This document shows positions 1-5,896 of a stretch of 6,359 nt of DNA, piece by piece; within the stretch, counting starts at the first letter, position 1; each line of letters opens with the position of its first letter. The position numbers were made by a program, and so were the translations under genes. This DNA comes from Candidatus Poribacteria bacterium (GTDB lineage: Bacteria > Poribacteria > WGA-4E > PCPOR2b). The notes under the pieces were generated by a model. That model worked only from the letters and a program-made list of their open reading frames with translations, had not been told where the DNA came from and did no database searches. Location of the stretch: positions 1-6,359 of the forward strand of contig JAPUIP010000768.1 in the NCBI GenBank assembly GCA_027296925.1, read 5' to 3'.

Positions 1-354
1 CATTTTGCCGCTGTTCTCTTGGGCTTGCACCATCCGATATGCCTCGGAGGCTGTTGCGGCCATGGGCTTTTCGACAAGCACATGCTTGCCCGCCTGAAGT
101 GCAGCGACGGTCGGTTCACAGTGTGCTTTCGTGTACGTGCAGACGCTCACGGCGTCCACCGCGTCGAGCGCCAGCAACTCACGATAATCTGCAAATGCGT
201 GCGCGGCGCCCCACTCATCTGCAGCGGCTCGTGCGCGGTCCTTGAGAATATCCGCGACCGCCACAATGCGCACTTCATCGGGAATTTGAAGATAGCCACG
301 TGCATGGGCGCGGGAAATCCCGCCGGCGCCGATGATACCGATACCAAGTTTCAT
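1..354 (-). CDS. Gfo/Idh/MocA family NAD(P)-dependent oxidoreductase, N-terminal part (runs off left edge)
   Basis: The reading frame starts with ATG at 354-352 and stays open for 118 codons to the window edge, so the C-terminal domain is missing from view. The N-terminus reads MKLGIGIIGAGGIS, a Rossmann beta-strand plus the glycine-rich GxGxxx nucleotide loop (residues 9-14). An acidic residue, D35, ends the second strand (VAVAD). The hallmark EKP motif is at residues 95-97 (HVLVEKPMA); its lysine belongs to the family's active site. By family knowledge these enzymes oxidise or reduce sugars, inositols and related polyols with NAD(P); the substrate cannot be told from this half. A GGAGC ribosome-binding site lies at 366-362, 7 nt before the ATG, and a promoter is visible at 431-459. 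It is probably a single transcription unit separate from vapBC. Family assignment is firm; the exact reaction is unknown. Confidence 0.93.
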   Translation of the reverse strand, partial: MKLGIGIIGAGGISRAHARGYLQIPDEVRIVAVADILKDRARAAADEWGAAHAFADYRELLALDAVDAVSVCTYTKAHCEPTVAALQAGKHVLVEKPMAATASEAYRMVQAQENSGKM

Positions 355-430
355 CGTTTTCGCTCCATCAAACCAAAATGAGATACCCGTCAATTTTCGC
401 TGCCATTTCATCTGGCATCGTATGGTTTCA

Positions 431-459
431 ATTATACTCCTTCGCGGATGAAAACTCAA
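431..459 (-). promoter_or_regulatory. Predicted sigma70-type promoter of the oxidoreductase gene
   Basis: On the minus strand TTGAGT (459-454) and a consensus TATAAT (436-431) are separated by 17 nt. Transcription would start near 424, giving a leader of about 70 nt before the ATG at 354. A small 5-bp hairpin (TGCCA/TGGCA) can form inside that leader. The rest of the gap 355-579 shows no convincing gene, and no terminator with a T-run was seen after vapC. Confidence 0.55.
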
Positions 460-579
460 TAGGTGTTTGGGCTTATCTTGTTTTCAGTTTGGCAGAAATC
501 TTGACCCGGTTCCCCCTCGCCTCCGAAATGGGCACGAGCTCCCTTTTTGTTTTGATGGTATAGGGGTTAAGCATTCGGA

Positions 580-996
580 TCAAACCAGCGGGATAAATCC
601 CGCTGTCACAAAGTGCTGATCGAACGTGAAAGCGTGGGTGATGCTGCGTTGTTGCATCAGCGCAAAAGCCGCTGCATCTGCGAAACTAAAGATTTGATCA
701 TCATATTGACGCAGGATTGTCTTCGTTTCGGACTCCAGACGGGCATCCAGATAAACCATCTCGATCCGGGCACTTTCGTTGATGCCTGCCAGGAAGGTTA
801 TCGCTGCTTGATGACCCAATCGGCGACGCAGCCAGATGTGTGTTTCAGCAACCATCAGATCGAGCGTGACTAACGTATTCTGGCGATTCAACAGCAGATC
901 CGAGTAGATTTTGACAGCATCGGCGTGATGCCCCTCACTTTGGTCCGCAAGGGCAATCCATGCGCTGGCATCAGTGAAAACTTCTCGCGGTGTCAA
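580..996 (-). CDS. vapC: VapC-family PIN-domain toxin (ribonuclease)
   Basis: This is a PIN-domain endoribonuclease, the toxin half of a type II toxin-antitoxin pair; VapC proteins cleave tRNA or rRNA using Mg2+ held by a cluster of acidic residues. With the TTG start the product is 138 residues, normal for the family. All four acidic positions are visible: D9 (VFTDASAW), E51 (VAETHIWL), D107 (SFADAAAFALM) and D126 (FTFDQHF). The start is debatable. A GTG at 1014 would add six residues but has a poorly spaced ribosome-binding site. The TTG at 996-994 follows AAGGAG by 8 nt and overlaps the vapB stop as TTGA, the usual arrangement for translational coupling, so it is preferred here. It should be neutralised by the VapB encoded immediately upstream. 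The toxin looks intact; its RNA target is not predictable. Confidence 0.92.
   Translation of the reverse strand: MTPREVFTDASAWIALADQSEGHHADAVKIYSDLLLNRQNTLVTLDLMVAETHIWLRRRLGHQAAITFLAGINESARIEMVYLDARLESETKTILRQYDDQIFSFADAAAFALMQQRSITHAFTFDQHFVTAGFIPLV
586..605 (-). repeat. 9-bp inverted repeat in the 3' end of vapC
   Basis: CAGCGGGAT and ATCCCGCTG form a perfect 9-bp inverted repeat around a 2-nt AA centre, covering the last codons of vapC just before its stop at 582-580. As RNA the inner pairs would open to make a loop. No T-run follows on the minus strand, so it is not a classic intrinsic terminator. It may protect the transcript end, or simply reflect the codons used. Confidence 0.5.
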
Positions 997-1253
997 CGAT
1001 TCATCTCCTTGCACAGTTCCTCGACAATGTGTTGATCATGCCGAGTTGCGGCGTCATTGACACCCGAACTTCCTAACCCGATAATCTTCCATGCCGGGTC
1101 TTTTTCGATTGGAATTTTGGCCAGCAGGAGATTAATGCCGCGACGGATGAGTTCGGACAACGACACGCTTTCGTCAGCGGCCAGCCGGCGTAACGCCTGA
1201 TGCTGTCGCTCTTCCAGATAAACTTGAATCGGTCGTTTCGTTAATGTTGCCAT
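993..1253 (-). CDS. vapB: VapB-type ribbon-helix-helix antitoxin
   Basis: This 86-residue protein is the antitoxin partner of the adjacent VapC. Residues 8-13 (PIQVYL) form the DNA-contacting ribbon strand. Residues about 14-26 and 31-44 (SLSELIRRGINLLL) form the two helices of an Arc/CopG/MetJ-like ribbon-helix-helix dimer. The C-terminal tail (about 52-80, with DPAWKIIGLGSSG and RHDQHI) resembles the part of VapB proteins that wraps and inhibits the PIN active site. The ATG at 1253 is preceded by a near-perfect AAGGAGG at 1269-1263 with 9-nt spacing. The gene leads a two-gene operon, and its stop overlaps the vapC start. By analogy with other VapBC systems, the VapB dimer or VapBC complex should repress the operon through the palindrome at 1275-1293. 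Confidence 0.92.
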   Translation of the reverse strand: MATLTKRPIQVYLEERQHQALRRLAADESVSLSELIRRGINLLLAKIPIEKDPAWKIIGLGSSGVNDAATRHDQHIVEELCKEMNR

Positions 1254-1274
1254 TATATCCTTCCTCCTTAAATA

Positions 1275-1293
1275 ATGTATAATGATTATACAT
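1275..1293. promoter_or_regulatory. Perfect 19-bp palindrome, probable VapB/VapBC operator
   Basis: ATGTATAAT and ATTATACAT are perfect 9-bp inverted arms around a single central G. The site sits 22 bp upstream of the vapB start codon and covers the vapBC -10 box, so a bound ribbon-helix-helix dimer would block RNA polymerase. The octamer TATAATGA inside it (1278-1285) recurs at 1302-1309. There it begins a weaker inverted repeat (AATGA/TCATT, 1305-1320), possibly a second lower-affinity site reaching the neighbouring plus-strand promoter. The operator role is inferred from position and symmetry. Confidence 0.7.
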
Positions 1294-1314
1294 CATCAAC
1301 CTATAATGAATCAA
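1285..1314 (-). promoter_or_regulatory. Predicted vapBC promoter
   Basis: On the minus strand TTGATT (1314-1309) and a consensus TATAAT (1290-1285) are separated by 18 nt. Transcription should start near 1278, leaving a short leader of about 25 nt that carries the strong vapB ribosome-binding site. The -10 box lies within the operator palindrome, which fits autoregulation. Confidence 0.65.
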
Positions 1315-1318
1315 ATCA

Positions 1319-1347
1319 TTGACAAACATCCTCGCCTGTGATATACT
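1319..1347 (+). promoter_or_regulatory. Strong predicted sigma70-type promoter for the kinase-led cluster
   Basis: TTGACA (1319-1324) and TATACT (1342-1347) are separated by 17 nt, and a TGn extended -10 element (1339-1341) is present; this is close to consensus in every part. Transcription should begin around 1354, about 210 nt before the kinase start codon. The -35 box lies 4 bp from the -35 of the divergent vapBC promoter and overlaps the end of the possible second VapB site, so the two promoters may influence one another. Confidence 0.7.
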
Positions 1348-1359
1348 GAATGCCTTAAA

Positions 1360-1452
1360 ATTCTTGAGGATTTGCGAACTGGGGCAAGGGCGCTTGCGAA
1401 TCTTGACAAATCTTGTCGATCCGCCGGTGGACATCCGTGAATCCCCAAGAAT
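1360..1452 (+). promoter_or_regulatory. Structured 5' leader element with a long closing stem
   Basis: Bases 1360-1372 (ATTCTTGAGGATT) pair with 1440-1452 (AATCCCCAAGAAT) at 12 of 13 positions. Two GU and two GC pairs (1373-1376 with 1436-1439) extend this to a 17-position stem with a single A-C mismatch. The enclosed 59 nt contains a GCAAG/CTTGC hairpin (1384-1397) and a seven-pair hairpin closed by TTGACAA/TTGTCGA (1403-1419, 3-nt loop). This makes a branched fold just downstream of the predicted transcription start. It does not match any riboswitch class I can recognise, and no U-run terminator is present. A regulatory or stability role is inference. Confidence 0.45.
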
Positions 1453-1457
1453 CGTTT

Positions 1458-1532
1458 GTAATCACTTCCATATCATGAGGGATTACCCCTTCCAAACTTT
1501 CATACCGCGCGCGAAGGATGCGGAATATGGAA
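1458..1532 (+). promoter_or_regulatory. Second set of complementary segments in the kinase leader
   Basis: GTAATC (1458-1463) can pair with GATTAC (1481-1486). Alternatively TTCCATAT (1466-1473) can pair over all 8 bases with ATATGGAA (1525-1532). The second pairing starts inside the loop of the first, so the two are either a pseudoknot or mutually competing folds. The downstream arm ends 18 nt before the kinase ribosome-binding site (GAGGAG, 1551-1556). Such pairings can arise by chance; confidence is low. Confidence 0.25.
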
Positions 1533-1564
1533 TTTGTGCTTAGGCATAGAGAGGAGTTTCAGCG

Positions 1565-2287
1565 ATGCGCTGTATCTTTGTGGGTATCGAATATGCTGGA
1601 AAGTCGACCCTGATCCAACTTCTGGGGAACTATTATCATCGGTTTAAGCTTCGCACTCACGGCGACGATCATTTCACCCTTCCGGATGCATCTCTGAGTC
1701 CGGAATCACGGGCGTTGATGGTAGATTTCCCGGACGATGTGAAAGAACGCTCGCAACGGATGCAGATCCAGTACCATATTGAAGTGATCAAGAACTATCA
1801 TCATGTCCTGATCGCTGGATGGCATATCGAAGAGGCGATTTATTCCGCCATGTACGGTGACGATCCAGACAATCCGTACTATAAAAACTACAGCTATCAT
1901 GCACAACGGATTTACGAGGCGCAAGTGCTCGAAGCCCGCTTGCCCGATGTGGTCCTGATTCATGTGACAGCCAGTGATGACGCGATTCGTGAACGGATGC
2001 AAGCGCATCCACATGACTATCAGATTATCAAAGAGAAGGATATTCCAGAAATCAAGCGGCGTTTCGACGAGGAAGTCGAGAAATCACTCTTCACCCATAA
2101 AGGGCGGAAGATCGTGGTTGATACCACAGACAAGACGCCTCAACAATCCCTCGATGAGCTGCTTGCGCTTTCCGAACCTCTGATTACGCCTGGAGAGCTG
2201 GCGATCCGCGCGCTGCCCATACCCGACGGGGATTACGAAGTCCGGTATGAAAATGGGATGCGCAAGATGATTCCGGTAACGGGCTAA
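1565..2287 (+). CDS. P-loop nucleotide kinase-like protein, thymidylate-kinase-type fold
   Basis: This 240-residue protein starts at an ATG 8 nt after GAGGAG (1551-1556). The N-terminus IFVGIEYAGKST carries a Walker A loop (residues 7-15) directly after the first beta strand, as in dTMP kinases and related deoxynucleoside or dephospho-CoA kinases. VLIAGWHIEEAIYSAMYG (81-98) lies where dTMP kinases have their strand-end DRY/S region, but the DR pair is absent. IRERMQAHPHDY (141-152) looks like a LID segment with arginines. A tail of about 35 residues (roughly 206-240, containing GDYEVRYENGMRK) extends beyond the usual length of 205-215 residues. ATP binding is well supported. The phosphate acceptor is unknown, and a housekeeping thymidylate kinase role is doubtful because the substrate-site residues differ. 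It is the first gene after the promoter at 1319-1347. Confidence 0.82.
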   Translation: MRCIFVGIEYAGKSTLIQLLGNYYHRFKLRTHGDDHFTLPDASLSPESRALMVDFPDDVKERSQRMQIQYHIEVIKNYHHVLIAGWHIEEAIYSAMYGDDPDNPYYKNYSYHAQRIYEAQVLEARLPDVVLIHVTASDDAIRERMQAHPHDYQIIKEKDIPEIKRRFDEEVEKSLFTHKGRKIVVDTTDKTPQQSLDELLALSEPLITPGELAIRALPIPDGDYEVRYENGMRKMIPVTG

Positions 2288-2297
2288 GAACTGACGC

Positions 2298-2374
2298 CTG
2301 GAGCAAACGGGTTCGATTGGGCGTTGTGACGGAGGTGCTTGAGGCAATTCGCAACGCTTAACCATTTGCTCCAG
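2298..2374 (+). promoter_or_regulatory. 77-nt imperfect hairpin between the kinase and LamG genes
   Basis: CTGGAGCAAA (2298-2307) is perfectly complementary to TTTGCTCCAG (2365-2374). After a C-A mismatch, two further GC pairs (2309-2310 with 2362-2363) extend the stem. Across an asymmetric internal loop, GCGTTG (2321-2326) pairs with CAACGC (2352-2357), extended by one GU and one GC pair. The element begins 10 nt after the kinase stop and ends 40 nt before the LamG start. It has no following T-run, so it is not a standard intrinsic terminator. It may be a processing or stability element, or a small mobile hairpin repeat. Confidence 0.5.
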
Positions 2375-2414
2375 CCAACTACCATTGACGCATCGGAGGC
2401 GTGGCTGACTCCCT

Positions 2415-4505
2415 ATGAGAAATTCTATGACGTTCAGACGCAGGGTGGTTATCGAACAGAAACAGGCATCCGGAGAACTGTTGAACAGCTTCCCGGTTTT
2501 CATCTCCCTCACCGATGAGCAACTCAGGCACACGACGCACGGGGGCCATGTCAGGGATATGGCGGGAAGCGATGTCCATTTCTTGGCGGACGACGGGGTG
2601 TCGATGCTGCCCTACGATATTGAGACTTTTGACGGTAAGGCTGGAACGCTCCAAGCCTGGGTTCGTCTCCACAGCGTATCGGCGGACGCGGATACCGTCT
2701 TTTATATGGTCTATGGCGGGAATCCTCCGCAACCGCCTGCTGCACCTGCCGGCGTCTGGGACAACTTGTTTGTGACCGTGCTGCGTCCGGAGGGTGATGC
2801 GACGGCCGAAGATGAATCTTGGCATGCGGGCGCTCACCATTTTGATGAGCAACTTACGGCCGAGGCCTGGGTCCGCGGCGACGACGAACGAGCGGAAGTG
2901 CTGCAAGCACTCGTCTCGAAGTGGAGACCGCGTGCATCGTTTGAATCCTTCGCCGGATATGATGCCGGGGAAACGGACGGTCTAAATACAACCGGATACT
3001 TCGGTGCCCTCTTCGACGGGCGATATGTGTATTTCTCTCCCGAACTGCATCCGGACGGTGGGCACGGGGTAGTGCTCCGCTACGACACTCAGGGCGACTT
3101 CGACAATCCGGCCAGCTATGAGGGATATGACGCGGGCAATACCGCCGGTATGGAGACTCGTGGCTACTACGGCGGCGTCTTCGACGGACGATATGTCTAC
3201 TTTGTCCCCCGTCATTACGAGGGTTATAATCACAGCCGACTGCTGCGGTACGATACCCACCGCGGTTTCCGTGACCCCACCTCGTGGGACGCATTTGACT
3301 TCGGCGAAAGGCAGACCCATCAGAGTGCGGCTTATGACGGGCGCTACATCTATTTCTGTCCGGGGTACCGCGAAGGTCGCGAATCCGGGCTATCCGGTCG
3401 CGTCATCCGCTACGATACCCGTGCCGACTTTCACGCTCAAGCGAGCTACGGACGTTTCGATGCCGAGAGTGTCGATGGGTTGGAGGTCGGGTGTTTTGAC
3501 GGCGGCGCGTTCGACGGGCGGTACGTCTATTTTGTCCCTTTAGCGAACAGCGTCGTCTTGCGCTACGATGCACAAATGGACTTCGACGATGAGGCAAGTT
3601 GGCAGGCATTCGACGCCAATCCACTCGGCATGGGGATGTGTGTCGGCGCCGTGTTTGACGGGCGATTTCTCTATTTCGTTCCTTATGATAACAGCACGGT
3701 CGTGCGCTACGACACGGAAGCAGACTTCTACGCGCCGGACGGTTGGTCGGCATACGACGCTGACAGCACCGGCGGACTCGACACCCGCGGTTACGATGGC
3801 GGATTCTTCGACGGCCGCTACGTGTATTTTGTGCCCTTCGTCAACGATAAGGTCTTCCACGCCAATTGGCTCCGCTACGATACTCAGCAGCCGTTCGATG
3901 CCCTCGATGCCTGGGAGGCCCGCGAGGTTCCCTTTGTGGATGGGGTGAACACCGTTGGCTACAATGGCGGTGCGTTTGACGGCCGGTTTTTCTACGCCGC
4001 TCCATGGCGCGGCACCTGGGGAGAAACGATGGCTGAATGGGATATCCACGGTCGGATTTCACGCTATGACACCCTTGGCTCGGACGGTACGTTCAGTCTG
4101 CGCTACTGTGACTACGGTCACAATGGTGGGCTGTGCGCCGCTGTGCCTGGTCCCAGCTTTCTCGTCAACACAACACGAGGCGTGCTGAGTATTGCAGCGC
4201 ACCGGGCGTTGACGCCTGGATGGCACTATCTGGCTGGTGTTTACGATGGTGAATCCCTCAAGCTCTATGTTGACGGCGTGCTTGCCGCGCAGCGGGAAGG
4301 GCGAGGCGCGCTTCAGACGAATGACGCTCCTATTGTCGCCGGACGGATTGAGAACGGGTTGGGACAATTTCGCGGGGAGATTCGCACAATACGGATCTCC
4401 AACGTTGGCCGCAGCGAAACGTGGATTCGGGCTGTCTATCAGAACCTGATCCGTCCGGAGGGCTTCTGCCGGGTTGGCGCGGAAGAAGCGATGGAAGGCC
4501 GGTAG
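2415..4505 (+). CDS. DUF2341 / LamG protein with seven inserted beta-propeller repeats
   Basis: This 696-residue protein has at least three recognisable parts. Residues about 6-105 (FRRRVVIEQ through TVFYMVYGG) resemble DUF2341, a jelly-roll module common beside LamG domains. Residues about 114-170 (containing QLTAEAWVRGDD and VSKW) look like the first strands of a LamG/concanavalin-like domain. Its remaining strands appear only at about 557-680 (GTFSLRY, GWHYLAGVYDGESLKLYVDG, IRISNVGRSETWI). Between the halves, residues about 174-556 hold seven repeats built around FDGRYVYFVP and LRYDT, consistent with a seven-bladed propeller. No signal peptide or membrane segment is visible. An in-frame TGA at 2406-2408 restricts the start to ATG 2415 or 2427. 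The only ribosome-binding site candidate (GGAGG, 2395-2399) lies a long 15 nt from ATG 2415. Glycan or ligand binding is the likely role; no catalytic motif was recognised. Confidence 0.9.
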   Translation: MRNSMTFRRRVVIEQKQASGELLNSFPVFISLTDEQLRHTTHGGHVRDMAGSDVHFLADDGVSMLPYDIETFDGKAGTLQAWVRLHSVSADADTVFYMVYGGNPPQPPAAPAGVWDNLFVTVLRPEGDATAEDESWHAGAHHFDEQLTAEAWVRGDDERAEVLQALVSKWRPRASFESFAGYDAGETDGLNTTGYFGALFDGRYVYFSPELHPDGGHGVVLRYDTQGDFDNPASYEGYDAGNTAGMETRGYYGGVFDGRYVYFVPRHYEGYNHSRLLRYDTHRGFRDPTSWDAFDFGERQTHQSAAYDGRYIYFCPGYREGRESGLSGRVIRYDTRADFHAQASYGRFDAESVDGLEVGCFDGGAFDGRYVYFVPLANSVVLRYDAQMDFDDEASWQAFDANPLGMGMCVGAVFDGRFLYFVPYDNSTVVRYDTEADFYAPDGWSAYDADSTGGLDTRGYDGGFFDGRYVYFVPFVNDKVFHANWLRYDTQQPFDALDAWEAREVPFVDGVNTVGYNGGAFDGRFFYAAPWRGTWGETMAEWDIHGRISRYDTLGSDGTFSLRYCDYGHNGGLCAAVPGPSFLVNTTRGVLSIAAHRALTPGWHYLAGVYDGESLKLYVDGVLAAQREGRGALQTNDAPIVAGRIENGLGQFRGEIRTIRISNVGRSETWIRAVYQNLIRPEGFCRVGAEEAMEGR
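2934..4082 (+). repeat. Seven in-frame propeller-blade repeats within the LamG gene
   Basis: Seven copies of an F/Y-DGR-aromatic motif begin at residues 200, 256, 307, 366, 414, 465 and 521. Each is followed by an RYDT/RYDA motif, at residues 222, 278, 332, 383, 431, 487 and 550. The period is 48-59 residues (144-177 bp). Between them recurs a W/Y..F/YDA....G pattern leading into GYxGGxFDGR. Codons differ between copies even where the protein motif is identical, so the duplication is not recent. Seven units matches the commonest closed beta-propeller. This repeat type appears in uncharacterised bacterial proteins and I know of no assigned function. Confidence 0.85.
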
Positions 4506-4561
4506 CTGCGCGAAGCATGAAAAGACAGACCTGAATCGGTATCAACGCAGGAGTTAGAAAA

Positions 4562-5671
4562 ATGATACAGGAAGCAATCTACACCCATGATCAAAGCGTG
4601 CTGAAGGTTTCCGTGGAGCGGTGCGAGGTCTTACTCCAATCTGATGAGATCCTGAATTTTCCCCGCATCATCGAACTCGACGGGGAACGCCTGGTCCTCC
4701 CGTACGGGTGCGGCAGGCATGGCGGCGCGGAGACACGGCCGGTCGCCATTTCCGAAGACTTTGGGGTCACATGGACAGACCTCCCTCCCGACGCCCCGAT
4801 GGCAGATAACGTCCAGACTTCCGGGATTTTGGGATATTTGCAGGACGGTACGATCGCCTACATCGACGTGTTTCCGGTGAACGTCAAGTGGTCCCGTGCT
4901 GAGGGCCAATACCATCGCGTCGCAAAAGTGGAAGATCCAATCTTCAGAATTCGGCGATTTTCCCGGAGAGCGGAGCTGCTGGATGATTCCACTTTTCGCG
5001 TGTTGGATCTGCCCTGGAAGACCGCCTCATACGAGTTCTATGGTACGCTCCTGGAGTTGGAGAACGGAGATTTCATGACGGCATTTCAGGCGCAGGTCGG
5101 CCTCCCCTCTGGAACGCGCTGCGATCTGACAACCTTTATCGCTCGGTCCACCGATGGTGGGAAGACCTTTGAACCGGTGTGGACCTTTCATCCGGAGATT
5201 GATGGCCGGCCGGTCGGCGACCAGGGTTTTTGTGAGCCGGACATGGAGGTGCTCGCCAATGGCGACATCCTGTGTATGATGCGAACGGGTTCTGGCTCAC
5301 CGATGTACCAGTCCAGAAGCACAGATGGGGGTGAGACGTGGAGTGAGCCAACCTCCATCGGCTGGCCGGGCGTCAAACCCCATCTGCGGCTGCTGAGCAA
5401 TGGTGTTCTCGCGTGCAGCGCCGGACGCGGGGTTTATGGACAGCCACAGGTTACCTACGCCATGTTCAGCCTGGATGGCACCGGAGAAGTCTGGGAATAC
5501 CCCTTTGCCTTCCATACCGGGCCGGGCTGCTCATATACCTCAAACATGGAGCGTGATGGCAAGCTCTACGTGGTCTATTCCCATTCGTCATTTACAAGCC
5601 CAGCCGACACTTACGGTCTACCGTACCACGCTATCAAATGGGCCGTCCTGAACACAGTACTGGAAGAGTGA
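4562..5671 (+). CDS. Sialidase-like (BNR/Asp-box) beta-propeller protein
   Basis: This 369-residue protein begins at an ATG 8 nt after AGGAG (4549-4553). Three Asp-boxes are clear: SEDFGVTW (64-71), STDGGKTF (196-203) and STDGGETW (253-260). Parts of the sialidase active-site layout can be matched by position: R35 in FPRII (an F/YRIP-like site), E225 in FCEPD, R241 in MMRTGSG, R289 in AGRG, and Y325 in GCSYTSNM at the nucleophile position. The conserved acid/base aspartate could not be identified. It may therefore be a true exo-glycosidase (GH33-like) or one of the many sialidase-fold proteins with other or no activity. There is no signal peptide, so a cytoplasmic location or atypical export is implied. 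It follows the LamG gene by 56 bp with no terminator between, so the two are probably one transcript. Confidence 0.88.
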   Translation: MIQEAIYTHDQSVLKVSVERCEVLLQSDEILNFPRIIELDGERLVLPYGCGRHGGAETRPVAISEDFGVTWTDLPPDAPMADNVQTSGILGYLQDGTIAYIDVFPVNVKWSRAEGQYHRVAKVEDPIFRIRRFSRRAELLDDSTFRVLDLPWKTASYEFYGTLLELENGDFMTAFQAQVGLPSGTRCDLTTFIARSTDGGKTFEPVWTFHPEIDGRPVGDQGFCEPDMEVLANGDILCMMRTGSGSPMYQSRSTDGGETWSEPTSIGWPGVKPHLRLLSNGVLACSAGRGVYGQPQVTYAMFSLDGTGEVWEYPFAFHTGPGCSYTSNMERDGKLYVVYSHSSFTSPADTYGLPYHAIKWAVLNTVLEE

Positions 5672-5708
5672 GCCCAATCCCGAAAATCTGCAAATGAACT
5701 TTCGATTG

Positions 5709-5891
5709 CTAACGCCAGGGTTCAAGTCGAACGAGCCCTGCAATGCGGTCGAAATCTGGATCGTAGGAGTAGATTTCATGAATCTGTTGATGGTGCATCT
5801 GCGCGGCATTGTACACATCAGCGAAATCGACATTCTGATGTTGGTAAATGTTGACGGCATCGATTAAGGCTTTTCCAAGAAAATAGGCATT
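5709..5891 (-). pseudogene. Truncated PIN-domain (VapC-like) toxin remnant
   Basis: On the minus strand an open frame of about 60 codons ends at TAG (5711-5709) and is closed upstream by an in-frame TAG at 5894-5892. Its translation matches the C-terminal half of a PIN domain: DFADVYNAAQM corresponds to the third acidic site, and SYDPDFDRIAGLVRLEP to the fourth site and the typical VapC ending. The N-terminal half with the first two acidic residues is absent, there is no start codon or ribosome-binding site, and no antitoxin lies beside it. The break is 2 nt from a perfect 27-bp palindrome. The sequence differs from the intact VapC at 580-996, so it is a separate subfamily rather than a duplicate. 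It lies tail to tail with the sialidase-like gene. Confidence 0.75.
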
Positions 5892-5896
5892 CTAAT

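Noticed and set aside
19..381. Plus-strand 120-codon frame over the left edge
   Set aside because: It is the antisense of the clear Gfo/Idh/MocA reading frame, which carries the family's GxGxxx and EKP motifs.
378..563. Plus-strand 61-codon frame with hydrophobic residues, resembling a small membrane protein
   Set aside because: It has no ribosome-binding site, it covers the minus-strand oxidoreductase promoter, and its composition looks incidental.
1319..1543. Plus-strand 74-codon frame between vapB and the kinase
   Set aside because: Its start lies within the -35 box of a near-consensus promoter and it has no ribosome-binding site; the region is better explained as a structured leader.
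2311..2320. tRNA-like T-loop sequence (GTTCGATTGG) between kinase and LamG
   Set aside because: No matching T-stem, acceptor stem or anticodon arm could be drawn; it lies in the internal loop of another hairpin.
2379..2906. Minus-strand 175-codon frame and other long minus-strand frames opposite the LamG gene
   Set aside because: These are shadows of a repetitive, compositionally biased coding sequence; the plus-strand frame has coherent domains throughout.
5618..5860. Minus-strand 80-codon frame downstream of the sialidase-like gene
   Set aside because: It overlaps the PIN remnant in another frame and the sialidase 3' end; the translation has no recognisable features, whereas the alternative frame gives a clear PIN C-terminus.
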